DNA of 64,000 nucleotides from Terebella lapidaria. Taxonomy: Eukaryota; Annelida; Polychaeta; Terebellida; Terebellidae. A program made the position numbers and the translations under genes. The stretch's first letter is position 1. Every line of letters starts with the position of its first letter. The notes below the pieces were generated by a model. It was not told the origin of the DNA. It saw nothing but the letters and a program-made list of their open reading frames with translations, and ran no database searches. The stretch is taken from positions 23,027,402 to 23,091,401 of the forward strand of contig OX424567.1 in the NCBI GenBank assembly GCA_949152475.1, in the 5' to 3' direction. This document shows positions 24,201 to 37,023 of this stretch, one piece after another.

Positions 24201-26335
24201 GATACTTTGTTTCCCTTGATGTAATGATGCACATTGTGTTCCGTTTCCCCCTAAAAATGCTGTTCTGACCATTCAAGTTTATTGAAGATCAAGTTTAATG
24301 TCATCACTGAAATGTTTAATGTGAGAATGTTTAAGCCAATGGATGCTTATAAACACACAACCACCAAAGAGAAAAAGACATCCATTTTGCTTAATGAAGC
24401 AAAATTTATTCTGTATATAGACATGTGTCTTTTTTATGGAAACTGGTGGAATTGAAAAATTATTCACAATAAATACTCTGTAAAGGTGATTATAAAAAAG
24501 TAAGAGCTGGTTATGCGATACATGTATTCGAATTACTGAAAAAGTGATTGACAGTTATTCAAGGATTTGGTGACGAAAGTAGAAGGATGCGAAATGAACC
24601 CAGAGCTATGGATGATGGTTGGTGGATGTTCCAGATCGTAGTATGAACAGAATACTGATAAAAATGACACAACAAACCAAGAATCGTGCATAAGAAATTC
24701 TGGTCATTTATCTCGAATATTTTAAATGATGAACTAAGCAGGAAGAATTCAGCATTTGGCAATATGGATGTAGGAAGATGCATGAATCATGTTGAAACAA
24801 GAATGAAGACAGAATAATGTTGAAGTCAACGCTGTCCCACATATGCCAGTGGCTGCATTTGTGTTCAGGTTTGATGTTGCGAACTGTCAGATTCCGATGG
24901 CGGCATTGCGATGTTGGAATTGATTAAATCATCGAAAGGTGTTGTTGCAGATTGTATTGTGGATTATTTTATTCAGAAAATGTGCCCTATCTGTTTGAAT
25001 ACATTTTACTCATTCGGTGCGTCTAGGACAATCCAAGCGGAACGCCGCTCAAGATTTTATTATTGCAACTGCATATGCTTGATCATAATGCACCACTTTT
25101 CATATTCTGTCTATGTTTCGAGGAGTAGGGGTTCACGACAAAAATATGTGCCACAAATATGGCAAAAGTCATGTGTATGTGTATTGTTGGCAGAAATAGT
25201 GTGATGTCGGGACCAATCTCCTTTTGCTTCCTACATGTATTTTGTGTTTTCATTACGAGGGGTAATCCCCAGAAACTACTCGTTTCAGAATTCCGATGTT
25301 TATTGGTGATTTTTTTTTTTCGAAGAATCACCATTTATTCATGATGGGAAAGAAGCTACACGTGAATATATAAATTGGGCTGAATAAATGGTTGCAGAAA
25401 CAGTCGAAATTTGTATTATGACAGGATAGGAAATCCAATATACGGTTTATATTAGTTTTAGTTATACCTTGAATTAGACCTTGGAGATATATTTATGTAG
25501 GGTTCAAAACGTCAAATAAGTATTGCTCATACAAAACACAATTAAAGCTTGGGTGAACTTGAGTGATCAATACCGAGGTATGAATATATAATGAATATTA
25601 TTATGTTATATGGTACAGGAAGTCATTTATGTATGGTGTAAAATGTTTAAGAAATTATTATGTGGTAAAGCTTTTGGTGAGCCTGAACTTGCCACTTGGT
25701 CCTATATTCTAACTTCTATTTATTTAATCGATTGTTGGGCAGCTGTTTACTAATTCCATCAGGCAAAAATAGAAATACCTACATTTCACAAACTGTGTCG
25801 ACGATGACCGTCATTGATAGCCATTGTTTTCAACCCCGAAAGCTTATTTATTTTAGGTTTTTTATAACCATCGTCAAAATCTCTGGTATTGCTGGTAGTA
25901 TACCGATACATTACCCACTTAGGTCAATTTTAATGTATTTGCTTTGTTTAGGGCCGAGGTCAAATGTAACCTCGAGGTGTAGCTCCAGCTCATCTGAGGT
26001 CAAGCTCGATGTCACAAATGGAACCACCATACATGCCCCTTTACATATATGTTAAAAATACTGCACAAACGAAAGCACTTATGTGTAATGTTTTGTAATG
26101 TTCGCTGTTTATAGACGTCGAATCACGATTGTCACTTTCCTGAGGACACGCTTGATTGACACCCGTCGATACATACATTTTTACAACTCATTATGGGATA
26201 ACTTTAAGAATCATTGGGAACAATCGCAACATCGCTTGGAAACGGAACACAATGTGTATCATTACTTCGAGCAAAACCAAATATCAAGAAAGATTTATGA
26301 AGTTTATGAAACCAGATATGGAGGGGGAGTGATTC
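24201..26335. repeat. centre of the inverted duplication; copy of the unit spacer
   Basis: No gene is supported. The part 24,240-26,055 is a direct relative of 33,945-35,690, and its second half also matches 48,650-49,400 and 56,740-57,490. It therefore belongs to the spacer of the tandem unit, not to copy A. The landmark GGTATTGCTGGTAGTATACC lies near 25,883. Confidence 0.65.
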
Positions 26336-27629
26336 GGCACCTCCCGCAAATTACACAAACAGTATAATAATCAAAATTTAAAGTTAATACTTATATCAAT
26401 ATTGAACAATAAATCGGAAACATACCTCAACTATTGTGTGTGATCAAAACAAAACCATCCACCCATCCAACACACTTCGAAATATCATAAGATGAACAAC
26501 CTATATGGATCTTTTTACTATTCCCAAACATATGACAAAATTATCACCCGATTACCCCCTAAGACACCGATTCTGAATGATCTGGAAATCAAAGAGGCTG
26601 ACTCAGCATAAAAGAACCTCGCAAAACGCATAAATCAACCAAAATACCTCTAGACATGTTTGTATAGGGTTTAAAATTAACATCTGTTTCACTCCATGGA
26701 ATGTCTCGGCGAAAAAATGTTTTTGAGGTCTGGGTCGAAAGTCAATTGATGGAGTCGCCCCATAATGAATGGAGTAATGAATCTCCGTCAATAAATCATA
26801 AATGTCTCAAGTTTCAGAAATGTAGTACAAGTCCATTTGATTAAGTTATCATCCCGAGACCATTTGAGAAAAGATTTGATTTCAAGGACTAAACAGACCC
26901 CAGAGATGGAGAAAAATAGGGTTCAACTACGTAATGTGTGTGATAACTGTTGACTGCGGTCTGATATATGCAGTATGATAACTACTGAAATTTGTGACAA
27001 GTGAAGGCATTTTCGAAGTAACCTGGAAATAACATAAACTATTTTACATGTAAAAACACATTGTGACAAAAAACATTTCAGGCCGAATGCCTTAACCAAT
27101 CACGATTGTGTATCAGTTTTCATTATCATGTCGTTTTAAGAAATTATCATCACCGGGGGGATAAGCGAATCAGAACGTTCGAGTATGTTTTATGGATTAT
27201 CTGGCTGAAATATGGAGATATATAATTCAGGCATGGTCATCTGGACCACACTGTTTTCCACATATTATCAAATGGACAATATTGATTTTAATTGAAAACG
27301 TTGCGCACAACAAATGAAAAACCTTCAGTTTTTTGTCTTTATCTTTCAATATGTCTATAATCACACCAATTTTTGTCCAACTTGTGAGAGGGTGTGTTTG
27401 AGAGATCCGGATGAAACGAATCCCAATCAATAAAGCAGCATGTTCTACAATTTATCAACTAAAATATGCGTGAAAGTTATGACTCGCTCACTCAGTGTGA
27501 TTATTGTACCGGACGAAAAAAAACGTACTGAAAATACAATTCTCCAATAAATTTTATTCAGAGCAATCATATAATCTCTAGACATGTATAATTGCGTCTT
27601 TGTGCGAGTGAGGTTGTGTGGTAGCAGAA
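26336..27629. repeat. 3' flank of copy B, right arm of the inverted duplication
   Basis: Reverse-complement partner of the 3' flank of copy A. It contains, in minus-strand reading, an AATAAA 72 bases past the predicted stop of copy B. The stretch 26,500-26,610 is also matched by the last 150 bases of the window. Confidence 0.7.
27553..27558 (-). promoter_or_regulatory. poly(A) signal of copy B
   Basis: AATAAA in minus-strand reading, about 72 bases after the predicted stop of copy B. The same hexamer in the same context (CTGAATAAAATTTATT) lies downstream of copies C and D, which supports the placement of the last exon. In copy A the matching bases read AATGAA. Confidence 0.6.
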
Positions 27630-29007
27630 TTAGACTCCCACCAGTGGTTCTGTAAACTCAGAAAATAACAAAGGTTACAAATCATTATCATCTCAAGAAT
27701 GATATGAATAAACATGGTAAACGAGATCAGATTACAGTTATAAATGTATTAAGAACCAAATAACTATATTATGAACAAAATGATACCATACGATAGGTTT
27801 ATTTTTTCGATTTTAAAGTGGAATAATCGGTTTTTGAAAATCGTTATCAGTCAATTCGCTAGCATGTATAGATGATATTATTCACTCGGTGATATTCCCA
27901 TTGCAAGGGCACTCCTGATTAGACGATTTGTGCCACGTGACAATCCTACATCCTCAATGTTGGACGGTGAAAGTCTATATTGAACGGCAAAAATGAATAT
28001 TGGACGATGCTGTGCTTATCAGCCAATCAGAGCGCATGTTGCATGTGGGTTTTCCCCACTCTGGGGTTTTCCCATCTAACCAGAACGTGGATTTTGTTTG
28101 ATTTGACTCCGTGAATAATATAGCAAATGTTGGATTTGAGAGTCGTCCAATATACAGTTGATGGGGTTCGGAAATGTCATATCCCGTAAACTGTATTTTG
28201 GACTCCTCAACATCCAATATTTCTATAATATAGCACCGTTACTATCACCAAAATACGCCCGCATAACCCTGCAGTGGAGTTTGAACATGCCGTAAAATGC
28301 ACGTTGTGAACGAATTGTGTATATCCGCCCTAACATAAACAAAGACATGAATTCCCTAATTTGTCGTTTTTTGCAACACAAAAAAATCATACTGAATATT
28401 TGCGGTTCCATCACTATATCATACACATACATGTTTCAAGTGATGGGGCTGCATATTTTTCTATATTTTCAGCTATTTTAGTTAATTTGGCATCACTGCA
28501 TGGGAACCGTTCTGTGCGAAGCTACTTTTAAAATCTGATTTTCAATGTCAAATTTATGCAAATTCTGCTCTGGGAACAGCTATTGATCACTGTAAACCGT
28601 AAAACCAGAAACCGATTATTTCACATTAATTTTGTTCTGTATTTGGTAAAACAAGACACTAACCTTCATGCGATTTTGTGAACTATTGATACAGATAATG
28701 GCAGTGATAGATGTATATGTTCGAAATGAATTATGAAGGAACATAATTAATTCTCATAACACACTAATATGTTATCAAAAATAGTAGTCATTATCATAAT
28801 CTAGTAATATTTACTGACACGATAACACTGTTTTTCACAGTTGAATGTGATTTTCTGCAAGTTGATTTATGAATAAGCTAACAACATATTTTACCGTAAA
28901 GCTCAAACAGGATGACGAACAAATCCCCAACCACCATATTTTCTGAGAGCAAAAACATATCAGATAATAAACATAAGAGTATTCAAAAGGTAGTATTCAA
29001 AAGGTAT

Positions 29008-29040
<33 letters not shown>

Positions 29041-31678
29041 AATGATTCAATCAATCAAATGATTCAGTCACAGGACTGTTCAGCTGAATACTTACGTGAA
29101 ACGAAATTACTTTCCGTAGATTGAGAGTTGACGTAAAACGTTGGAATTCCAGCTGGAAGTGTCGTTTCGTACCCACAAATCCGAATGTTTGTGTCCAAAA
29201 CCATCAGCCATCCATGGTCATTATTACAGGTATCGTGAAAAGCTACCAGGTAGAATCGTCGCACTGCTAGACCATCATCTTTACTGGAAAGTCCAAAATT
29301 ACCGATAACCTAAATTGTACTGCAATCAACTTATCATCTCAAAAGCCTGAACTAATTAAAGAAACAAGTCTACAGAAAATAACATTGCATTGCAATTTCT
29401 ACATTTATAATACAAGCATAAAAGAATTTGTTTTGGCTAGAAAAAGCAATGATAATTTGGTCACTGCATGCGAAATACAGCTAAGAAACACAACAATACT
29501 TTTGGCTTCAACCAGATAAGCTCAGTGCTGTTCAGGCCAAATACAATTGACTAGCAAATCAGCCCCAGACAGACATTCAAAGCTGTTATCTCCAGCCTAT
29601 TATATAACTACCTATTGTTTTCTTTAGCAGTGTTTAGAGAGGGAAGGAGGAGCAGGCGTTTGTGGGTGTATAAATAAACTGGGGTGAGGGAACGGGGGGT
29701 TACTACCTTCTTATAATGGCATACAAATGCAAAAAACACCACACATTTTTTTCTCCTGGAAATTGCCTGAATCGAATTATGACATTGACAGGAACCGCCC
29801 GTTTTTTTTTCTCCAGAATGGCCGCTGGCGGCAATCTTGGATTTAGGATGCTGTCGAAAAAAACAATAGGGAGCTGGAGCAAAGTATTTCGGATGAGTTG
29901 TGAAAATTTCGGGAAGATAGATTAAAGCGTTCAATAGTTATGACCAGGAAACCAGAAGGAGGAAGGAAAAACAAGAAAAAGAAAAAAAACAACAGACAAA
30001 AACATAAGGCCTCTCGAATTTCAAGCGGGATGCCTAAATATAAACCCCATCATATAGGCCAATATTATATAACATTATCTTAGCCACCGGCCACCAGATG
30101 AGAGATAAAATACAGTGGTTTTATCAGTGGGCTCGAAGAGTATGAAAACGAGATTGTTTTTCAAAAAATAGAGTGGTGATAACCAAACAAACAGACGTAT
30201 ATGACCGCAACAATACATTCAAAAACCAAAGTTAATAGTCTTTCAGAATTTGTGTTAGGTGTAGACAAGGAACAATTCCCATACCCCTTGACCCCGGTCC
30301 AGTCGGACACGTAAGAGGGCGAGTTGTAAGTGGCTATGTCTGTGTACGAGGAGTCGACGATCCGAGACTGCTGCATCCAGTTCATCTTCGAAGAGCCCGA
30401 GGCGTCATAGTCAACAAACATCACTTGATCACCGTCTTTGTACGTGGCAACACGGATCTGTTGGGACGAACATATATCAACAAAAAATCAGAATGTAACA
30501 GATGCAGCAATTGTAATAACTGCATCTACTTTAGAATTGCTGTACATTGCTTTGTCACATGCATAATTTTCTACACAATGTTATTCATATTCATACAGTA
30601 GCAACACGTATCTGTTGCGACAAACATATATACGAAAATATACGTGCGTAAAAAACAGCAGATTTCACCTCCACAAAATGTACTGTAACAGATGAATCAA
30701 TTAATCTGTGACAAATGAATCAAATAAGATATCTGTGTCTCTTTTAAATTACATTGCGTTTTACGTCCATAATTTTTACACATGATTTTCAATATGTTCG
30801 GACTAGAGACTAAGCAGTTTCTCTCGGGGACGGAAACAGAATGTTAGAGTCTATAGGGCTCAGTTGAACAGCGGCCTCTGAAATTACAATGAGCATATGC
30901 GCTTCTCGGGACCACTCACTCTAAATCGACAGATGTGTGTTGCATTAATTACAACACAACAACAATAATTAAACAATACGACGAAATTCACCTGTTTTAT
31001 GTGCTCCCACGCAGTGTCCACGAGCGATGATTTGACGACACCGGGGATGGTGGAGTTAAGTGACCAGAGAGAACACTGGTCGTCGATGTTGAAAGAGGCA
31101 GATGATGACGTCCACAGGTCATAGATAGAAGTCCCAGTGTTACTTGTAGAGCGGAGTCCTATGTACCAGCCTTAAAACAAGCATGTGACAGTCAGTTTAT
31201 TTTACATGTAACAGTCAGTTCGTTTAAAACTATGTGTTTCACATTTTTACAGGAAACTTTTGACATGACGTATGATATTGGATATGGTAAAAGCCACGCT
31301 TGGGAACATATCCGTCAACTCCTGGTCACTTGGCGCATCCAGTGTACATTCGCCAAGACCATCATGAAGGCAGGCAATGACATCAAAATTGGAGTGAATG
31401 GTGTTTGCTTTGCTTCCTCATGGACCAATAACTTGCAAATGAACCTGTGTTGCTGCTTTTGTCGCACTTGAAGTGACCAGATTTTCTTTATTAACCTGCA
31501 CAATTGTATACTCTACGGATGCGTCAACTGATCCATTGTTCAGCGGACAGGTTCACCAGCATTTCATATTTGAATAGGTATACTGACCGTCATCCACTTT
31601 TGTAAATCGGCAATCCGTCGCCATGATTGTTTTCACTATGGTCAAAAGTACTGAACATAGTCCAAAATTTGTCATCAT
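27630..31678 (-). CDS. secreted protein of an unrecognised family, copy B
   Basis: Exons in order of translation: 31,678-31,588; 31,170-30,992; 30,457-30,285; 29,283-29,096; 28,942-28,895; 27,649-27,630. Sizes 91, 179, 173, 188, 48 and 20 sum to 699 bases, an open frame of 232 residues. The first five exons have exactly the sizes and phases of copy A. The signal peptide reads MMTNFGLCSVLLTIVKTIMA, then TDC. The exon 2 sequon NST is kept. Exon 3 differs near its end (SDWTGVKG in place of GMTGVTG). The last exon is short (EPLVGV then stop), where copy A continues for 25 more residues. All introns are GT-AG. The extended intron sequences hold a TTGA-type microsatellite (29,009-29,060). If the mRNA ended by read-through of exon 5 instead, the tail would be GKICC. 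Confidence 0.72.
29009..29060 (-). repeat. TTGA microsatellite in intron 4 of copy B
   Basis: AATC units in plus reading, equal to GATT units on the coding strand. Orthologous in position to the one at 22,921-22,978; much shorter remnants are in copies C (near 38,370) and D (near 50,365). Confidence 0.8.
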
Positions 31679-32650
31679 GGAACATTTGACATTCCCGCGT
31701 CCCTTGTGTCAAGTAAATGGGACCACCCAGTCAACATTACATGACATATAATGACACTGCATCCATCGTTATGGTAATAGTATTGCCTGTCTTTGAATGC
31801 GATCTTCAAAGAAACAGCGGTAACAATGGTCTCTGAATGGTTTACCACGAACTATCAATTAGTCATGACACTTGTCTTAGTGTATGTTGCTTATTGCCCA
31901 TGCAATTTTAATTGTGCGCTGGTCAATTTTATGCCAACAAGAGCACACTTGACCAATCACAATAGGTTATCAGGAAAACGGTGTCAGCGTGTACATAGAT
32001 CAGACGGCAATACATAAATAAGGCATCCCGGTTCTCTGATTCGATTTATTTCTCAAGTTGGATTATTTCAGCCTGAATAATTTTTTGAAATAAGCTGAGT
32101 GCTTATTTCCATACCACATGTTACCAAAAACCTCAATAATTGTGTTTTCGATTCGATATTATTTTGTAAGATAAAGCTTATTTATTTACAGAAGGTGATT
32201 ATATGTACTAGTAGCAAAATATATCACTGATTTGTCAATGAATAGTCGTCAGAGAATTGAATAACACATAATAGTAAGGGGGCAATGTTCTTCCGAAGGA
32301 AGTGGATATTAATTATTGGCAGTTTTGTGGGTTGCACATTGGATGTAATAATTCTCTTGTATTAAACTTGTTGGCCATCAAAACCTTCAAACACAGAAAT
32401 GTATGTTTGAAGCGATACAAGCTATGATGTTACTTTAACACTTATATCAATTATTTGTGCAAAAACAAATGTTGGCAACGAAATATACACGCGGAAATGA
32501 TGGTTCAGTCGCTGAGAGCTGCAATAAAAGTATGATCGACAATTGTTTTTCTTGCAGAAACATTTTATGAGATGTGAGATGATGTTGCATTCGGAGGTAT
32601 CATTGTGTTGATAGGCATGAGACATTCTCTTCCAGGTTTGCAGCTCATTG
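31679..32650. repeat. 5' flank of copy B, near-identical to the 5' flank of copy D
   Basis: This flank is an almost exact match to 52,539-53,610, with only scattered substitutions, and the match also covers introns and the first two exons. The D version has one 80-90 base insertion near 53,268. No gene is seen. A related but more diverged version lies at 40,090-42,440 in the C unit. Confidence 0.8.
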
Positions 32651-32924
32651 CTCATTGATTTAGCATAGATAGATCAGCATCAGGAAAACCATAATATTCA
32701 TGGTAATCAGCAACTACATGTAGTTGTAACCATATCTGAGCGATTGTCACTGAACATTTTCAAGAGAATTCCTGCATACACGCAGCTAATAGTCAATTTC
32801 ATGCTCTCCTCTGAGCATTCAGTAGCGGAATACCGATATAACTTCGCAGCCGTGTGATTGCTTTGTCTGTTTCTGGCTTTAGTGTGAATGAACCAACTAT
32901 TAGAAATACTCTTTCAATGGAAGC

Positions 32925-33950
32925 TAATGAAGTAGGAGCTGACAGAATCTGTAACGCGTAGTCCACAGAGGATACGCATACACCAAATTCTTTTGTGGGA
33001 TTACATCAAAAGCGGCTGGCAGCTGGAGGGTTAGGTTCTTGGTCCTGATACCACATGATATCCAGGGAATTTTCTGGAGCAATGACTTTGTGTAAAGTTC
33101 CTCGTGTTGGCAGCAATTTCTGAACCTCCAGTTAACTTTTGTGAACGAGTTCATCGGTCTTATCAATAGCAAAGGCAGCCACAACTTCAAACGGGCATCC
33201 ATTCAGCGCCTGCCAACTGGTCAAATTCTCCCTAAAAGCAAAGCTGCCAGTTCATTCAGCTCCCGTAAATGCACTGAATCCAGGTAATGCGGCAGTTCTT
33301 GCGATACCAAGTTCACACAGTGATGGTCCAAGAGATATTTATCACTTCCTGTTTTCTACACCTGTGCTGAGATACATACATGTATGTATCTGGTGACTGA
33401 ACGCATGACAACGTAGCACCTCTTGGAACAGAATCCAGATTAGTTTTGCACCAGACTCTTTTCCAGATTAGTTTTGAACTACGTCCATTTCAGAAGGCAT
33501 CCTGTTGGGAGGTGCAATGGAGACTTGATTCTTCATAATGATTGAAAGCTTTTGTTTCTCGCAAGTTGAATGGCCAGTTCAATTTTGGTGCCGATATTTG
33601 CCAGCAACTGCTTTGCTGTGATTTCCCATCAGGCTACGGACTTCCACGTGATAGGCAGTGACCACTTCGCCACCATGGCACCTCTGCTGTGTAGCCTCCT
33701 TCAAAGAGGACAGATAGCGAACTGGCATCCTTAATTTCCATAACTTCGTCAGCCAGCTTGTGCTTCACTGGTTTTCGTGCACTTTTGCAGGTTTTCAGTT
33801 GAACTTTTTTTCTTTGTAGCCCAGAGATTTTTTTTCATTCGTGTTGATGCATTCTTCAACGAGCTCTGTGTATTTCTGCTGACCGATCCCATTTTGACTG
33901 CACATGACTGTCCATACTTGTGGTCGCATGCCCTTGTTTGCGATGATAAA
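32925..33950 (-). pseudogene. decayed coding sequence upstream of copy B
   Basis: Minus-strand translation gives broken pieces that align with better-preserved relatives at 45,790-46,456 and 53,990-54,564. The recognisable parts are a HEEAGAKLIW-like box (preserved in the other two copies) and a segment reading LPGFNAFTGA. These recall the HEEADT and LPG-FTGCD boxes of a multicopy family common in invertebrate genomes and usually linked to transposons. That family link is from memory and not sure. Stops and frameshifts are many; this is a relic. Confidence 0.35.
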
Positions 33951-35678
33951 AAATGCTGTTTTGACCATTCAAGGTTATTGAAGACCAAGTTCAATGTCAT
34001 CACTGAAACTTCGAATGTGCCAATGTTTAAGCTAATGGATGCTGCTGAAACTAAAAACACACGGCCACCAAAGTAAAAAATACAAATGCATATATCGTAG
34101 AATAGAGCTACACATAGATTAATGAAGCAGAAGGTGTTCTGTAAATGGACCTGGTCTTTTATGGAAACTGGTACTATTTGAATATAATACACAATAAATA
34201 CTTAGCAAGAATATTTTTTTTTAAAATTCCGATTCCGTAGAACTAAGAGCTGGTTATGCATTACATGTGTTCGGATTATTGAGAAGTGATTGACAGTTAT
34301 TCAAGAATTCGGTGACGAAAGTAGAAATATGCAAAATTAACGCAGAACTATGACCGAATTATGACCCGAATTTTGATAAAATTGACCCAACAAACCAAGA
34401 ATGTACAATCGTGCATGCGAAATTTTGACCATGATCTAAGCCGGAAGAATTTAGCATTATGCATCAATATAGACGTAGGAAGATGCATGAATCATGTTGA
34501 AACACGAATGAAGCCAGAAGAATATTTAACTCAATCCTGTCGCATATAATGCCAACGGCTGCATATGTAACAGATTTCAGGTTTGATATTGCAAATTGTC
34601 AGATTCCTATGGCTTGAATACGGTTGAAATTTGATACTCATTCAGTGCGTCTACGACAACCCAAGCAGAATGTCGCTCAAGATTGTTCAAAGGCAACAGC
34701 ACATGCTTGATCATAATGCACCAATTTTCATATTCTGACTTTGTTTCGAGGAGTAGGGGTTCATGACAACATTATGTGCCACAAATACGGCAAAAGTCAT
34801 GTGTATGATATTGTTGGCGAAAAAGTGTGGTGCCGGAAAATTTAAACATCAGTAGCTCACCAGCTACGTACAGGCATATCTGCTTTTGAATACTAAATGT
34901 ATTTTGTGTTTTGATAATGTGGGTTAATCCCCGTCAGCTACTCGCTAAAAAAATCTGATGTTTATTGGTGATTGTTTTTCAAAGAATCACCATTTTTTCA
35001 TGATAGGAAAGAAGCTACACGTGGATATAAACTCTGCAGAAACAGTAACAGAAAACTTTGAATACTTTGAAAAAAATTTTGGAGATATATTTCTGGAGGG
35101 TTCACCCTTTTGAAATAATACAATAGGTATTGCTCATACAAAAAAGAATCGGACCTCGGGTGACCTTGAGTGGTCAATATTGAGGTATGGATTTATAACG
35201 GATATTATGGTATAATATTATGAAGTCATATACATGTATGTATGGTACATCTAATGGATACTTCCACCAAATGTTTAGAAAATAATTATGTTTCAAAGCT
35301 TTTGGTGCGCCTGAACTTGCCACTTGGTCCTATGTTCTGACTTCTATTTTTCAATCGATTGTTGGGCAGGTGATTAATTCCATCAGCTAGAAATAGAGAT
35401 ACCTATATTTCACATACTCTGCCAACGATGACCGTCATCTGTACCCATTTGTTTCTATTCCCAAAGCCGATTCATTTTAGGTTTTTTATTAGCATCATCA
35501 AAATCTCTGGTATTGCTGGTAGTATGCCGATACATTTACCACTTGAAATAATCCGAGGTCAATCCTCATGTTATTTGCTTTGTCTATTAACCAGGCCGAA
35601 TGTAAGCTTGAGGTTTAGTTCTAGCTCATCTGAGGTCAAGCTCAATGTCACACATGGAACTAACATACATGGCCCCTT
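33951..35678. repeat. unit spacer between copies B and C
   Basis: Non-coding. Direct relative of 24,240-26,040, 48,490-49,397 and 56,580-57,490. The landmark GGTATTGCTGGTAGTATGCC is near 35,508. Confidence 0.6.
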
Positions 35679-36209
35679 GTAGCCGATTTTCACGCATAGT
35701 AGAGTTTTGTATACATTATGATTTATGTACCCTGGTAATTCTTTGAGCGTCATGATATTTTTGTCCAATCGGCCACCTAGCAATTGTTGTCGGCCACCTG
35801 GTGAGTCGTTGTTGTTTATACGAGAGGAAGCGGCCATGTTTTTTGGATCGTGATCAGATACGCGAAATTCTGGAGGATTTTTTGTTTGTTTCATATTTTG
35901 CAATTCAGGGAATGTAACAAAGGTACGACTTGTTTATTATTGATAAGTGTATCTTGTGCTATAATTATACACTAGCTATGATTCATGTCATGATGTTGTA
36001 TTCTGTGAGCTCTGCTGGTAATGTTGATTGGATTTTTGTATTTTTTTACAGTTTTTTCACGAGCCTGATTAAGTCTGACGATTTGATCGTGTTGCGTCGA
36101 TCTGCTGCTGGTGAATAAACGCACGTTCATCTAGATGTGGCTCCGTCGATTTCTCTGAGACTTTATCTTGAGTGAAAATATGTTGGAAGCACACAAACAA
36201 TCCTTCATA
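35679..36209. mobile_element. 531-bp insertion flanked by CCCCTT, possible solo LTR
   Basis: The paralogous spacers run straight through this point (near 26,038, 49,397 and 57,490), whereas here 531 bases are inserted between two copies of CCCCTT (35,673-35,678 and 36,210-36,215). The insert has a hexamer AATAAA near 36,113 and no open frame with family likeness. Size, short target duplication and the poly(A)-type hexamer would fit a lone LTR, but the ends are not a clean TG...CA, so the class stays open. Confidence 0.6.
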
Positions 36210-36215
36210 CCCCTT

Positions 36216-37023
36216 ATATATATGTTTAAAATACTGCACAAAATGCTTAAATCACCCAAAATACCTCTAGACATGTTTGCATAGGGTTAAAAATTAACAA
36301 AAAATGTTTTTGAGATCTGGGTCAAAAGTCAATTGATGGAGTCGCCCCATAATGAATGGAATACATCTCCGTCTTAAGTTTCAGAAGTGTAGTACAAGTC
36401 CATTTAATTAAGTTATCATCCCGAGACCATTTGAGAAAACATTTGATTTCAAGGACTAACCAGACCCTAGAGACGGATTTAAAAAAGGTTCAGCTACGAA
36501 TGTGTGTGATAACTGCTGACTGCGGTCTGATATATGTTGTATGATAACTACTGTGTGATAAAGTTGGTGACAAATGAAGGCATTTTCGAAGAAACCTGGA
36601 AATAACATCAACTATTTTACATGTAAAAACACATTGTGACTAAGAACATTTCAGGCCGAATGCACTACTAATCAATCACATTTGTCATTCAGTTTTCATT
36701 ATCATGAAAAACCTCTGTCTTCAGTTTTTTGTCTTATCTCTCAATATGTTTATAATCACACCAATTCTTGTCCAACCTGTGTGAGGGTGTGCTTGGGAAA
36801 TCCGGAAGAAACATATCCCAATCAATAAATCAGCATGTTTTACAAATTATCAACTAAAATATGCGTGAAAGTTATGACTCGCTTACCCAGCGTGATCATT
36901 GTACCGGACAAAAAAAACATACTCAAAATACAATTCGCAAATAAATTTTATTCAGAGCAATCATATAATCTCTAGACATGTATAATTGTGTCTTTGTGCG
37001 AGTGAGGTTGTGTGATAACAGAA
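36216..37023. repeat. 3' flank of copy C
   Basis: Paralogous to 26,040-27,629 with an internal loss of several hundred bases relative to the B unit. An AATAAA in minus reading is at 36,947-36,952, about 72 bases past the predicted stop. Confidence 0.6.
36947..36952 (-). promoter_or_regulatory. poly(A) signal of copy C
   Basis: AATAAA on the minus strand, in the same context and at the same distance from the stop as in copy B. Confidence 0.6.
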
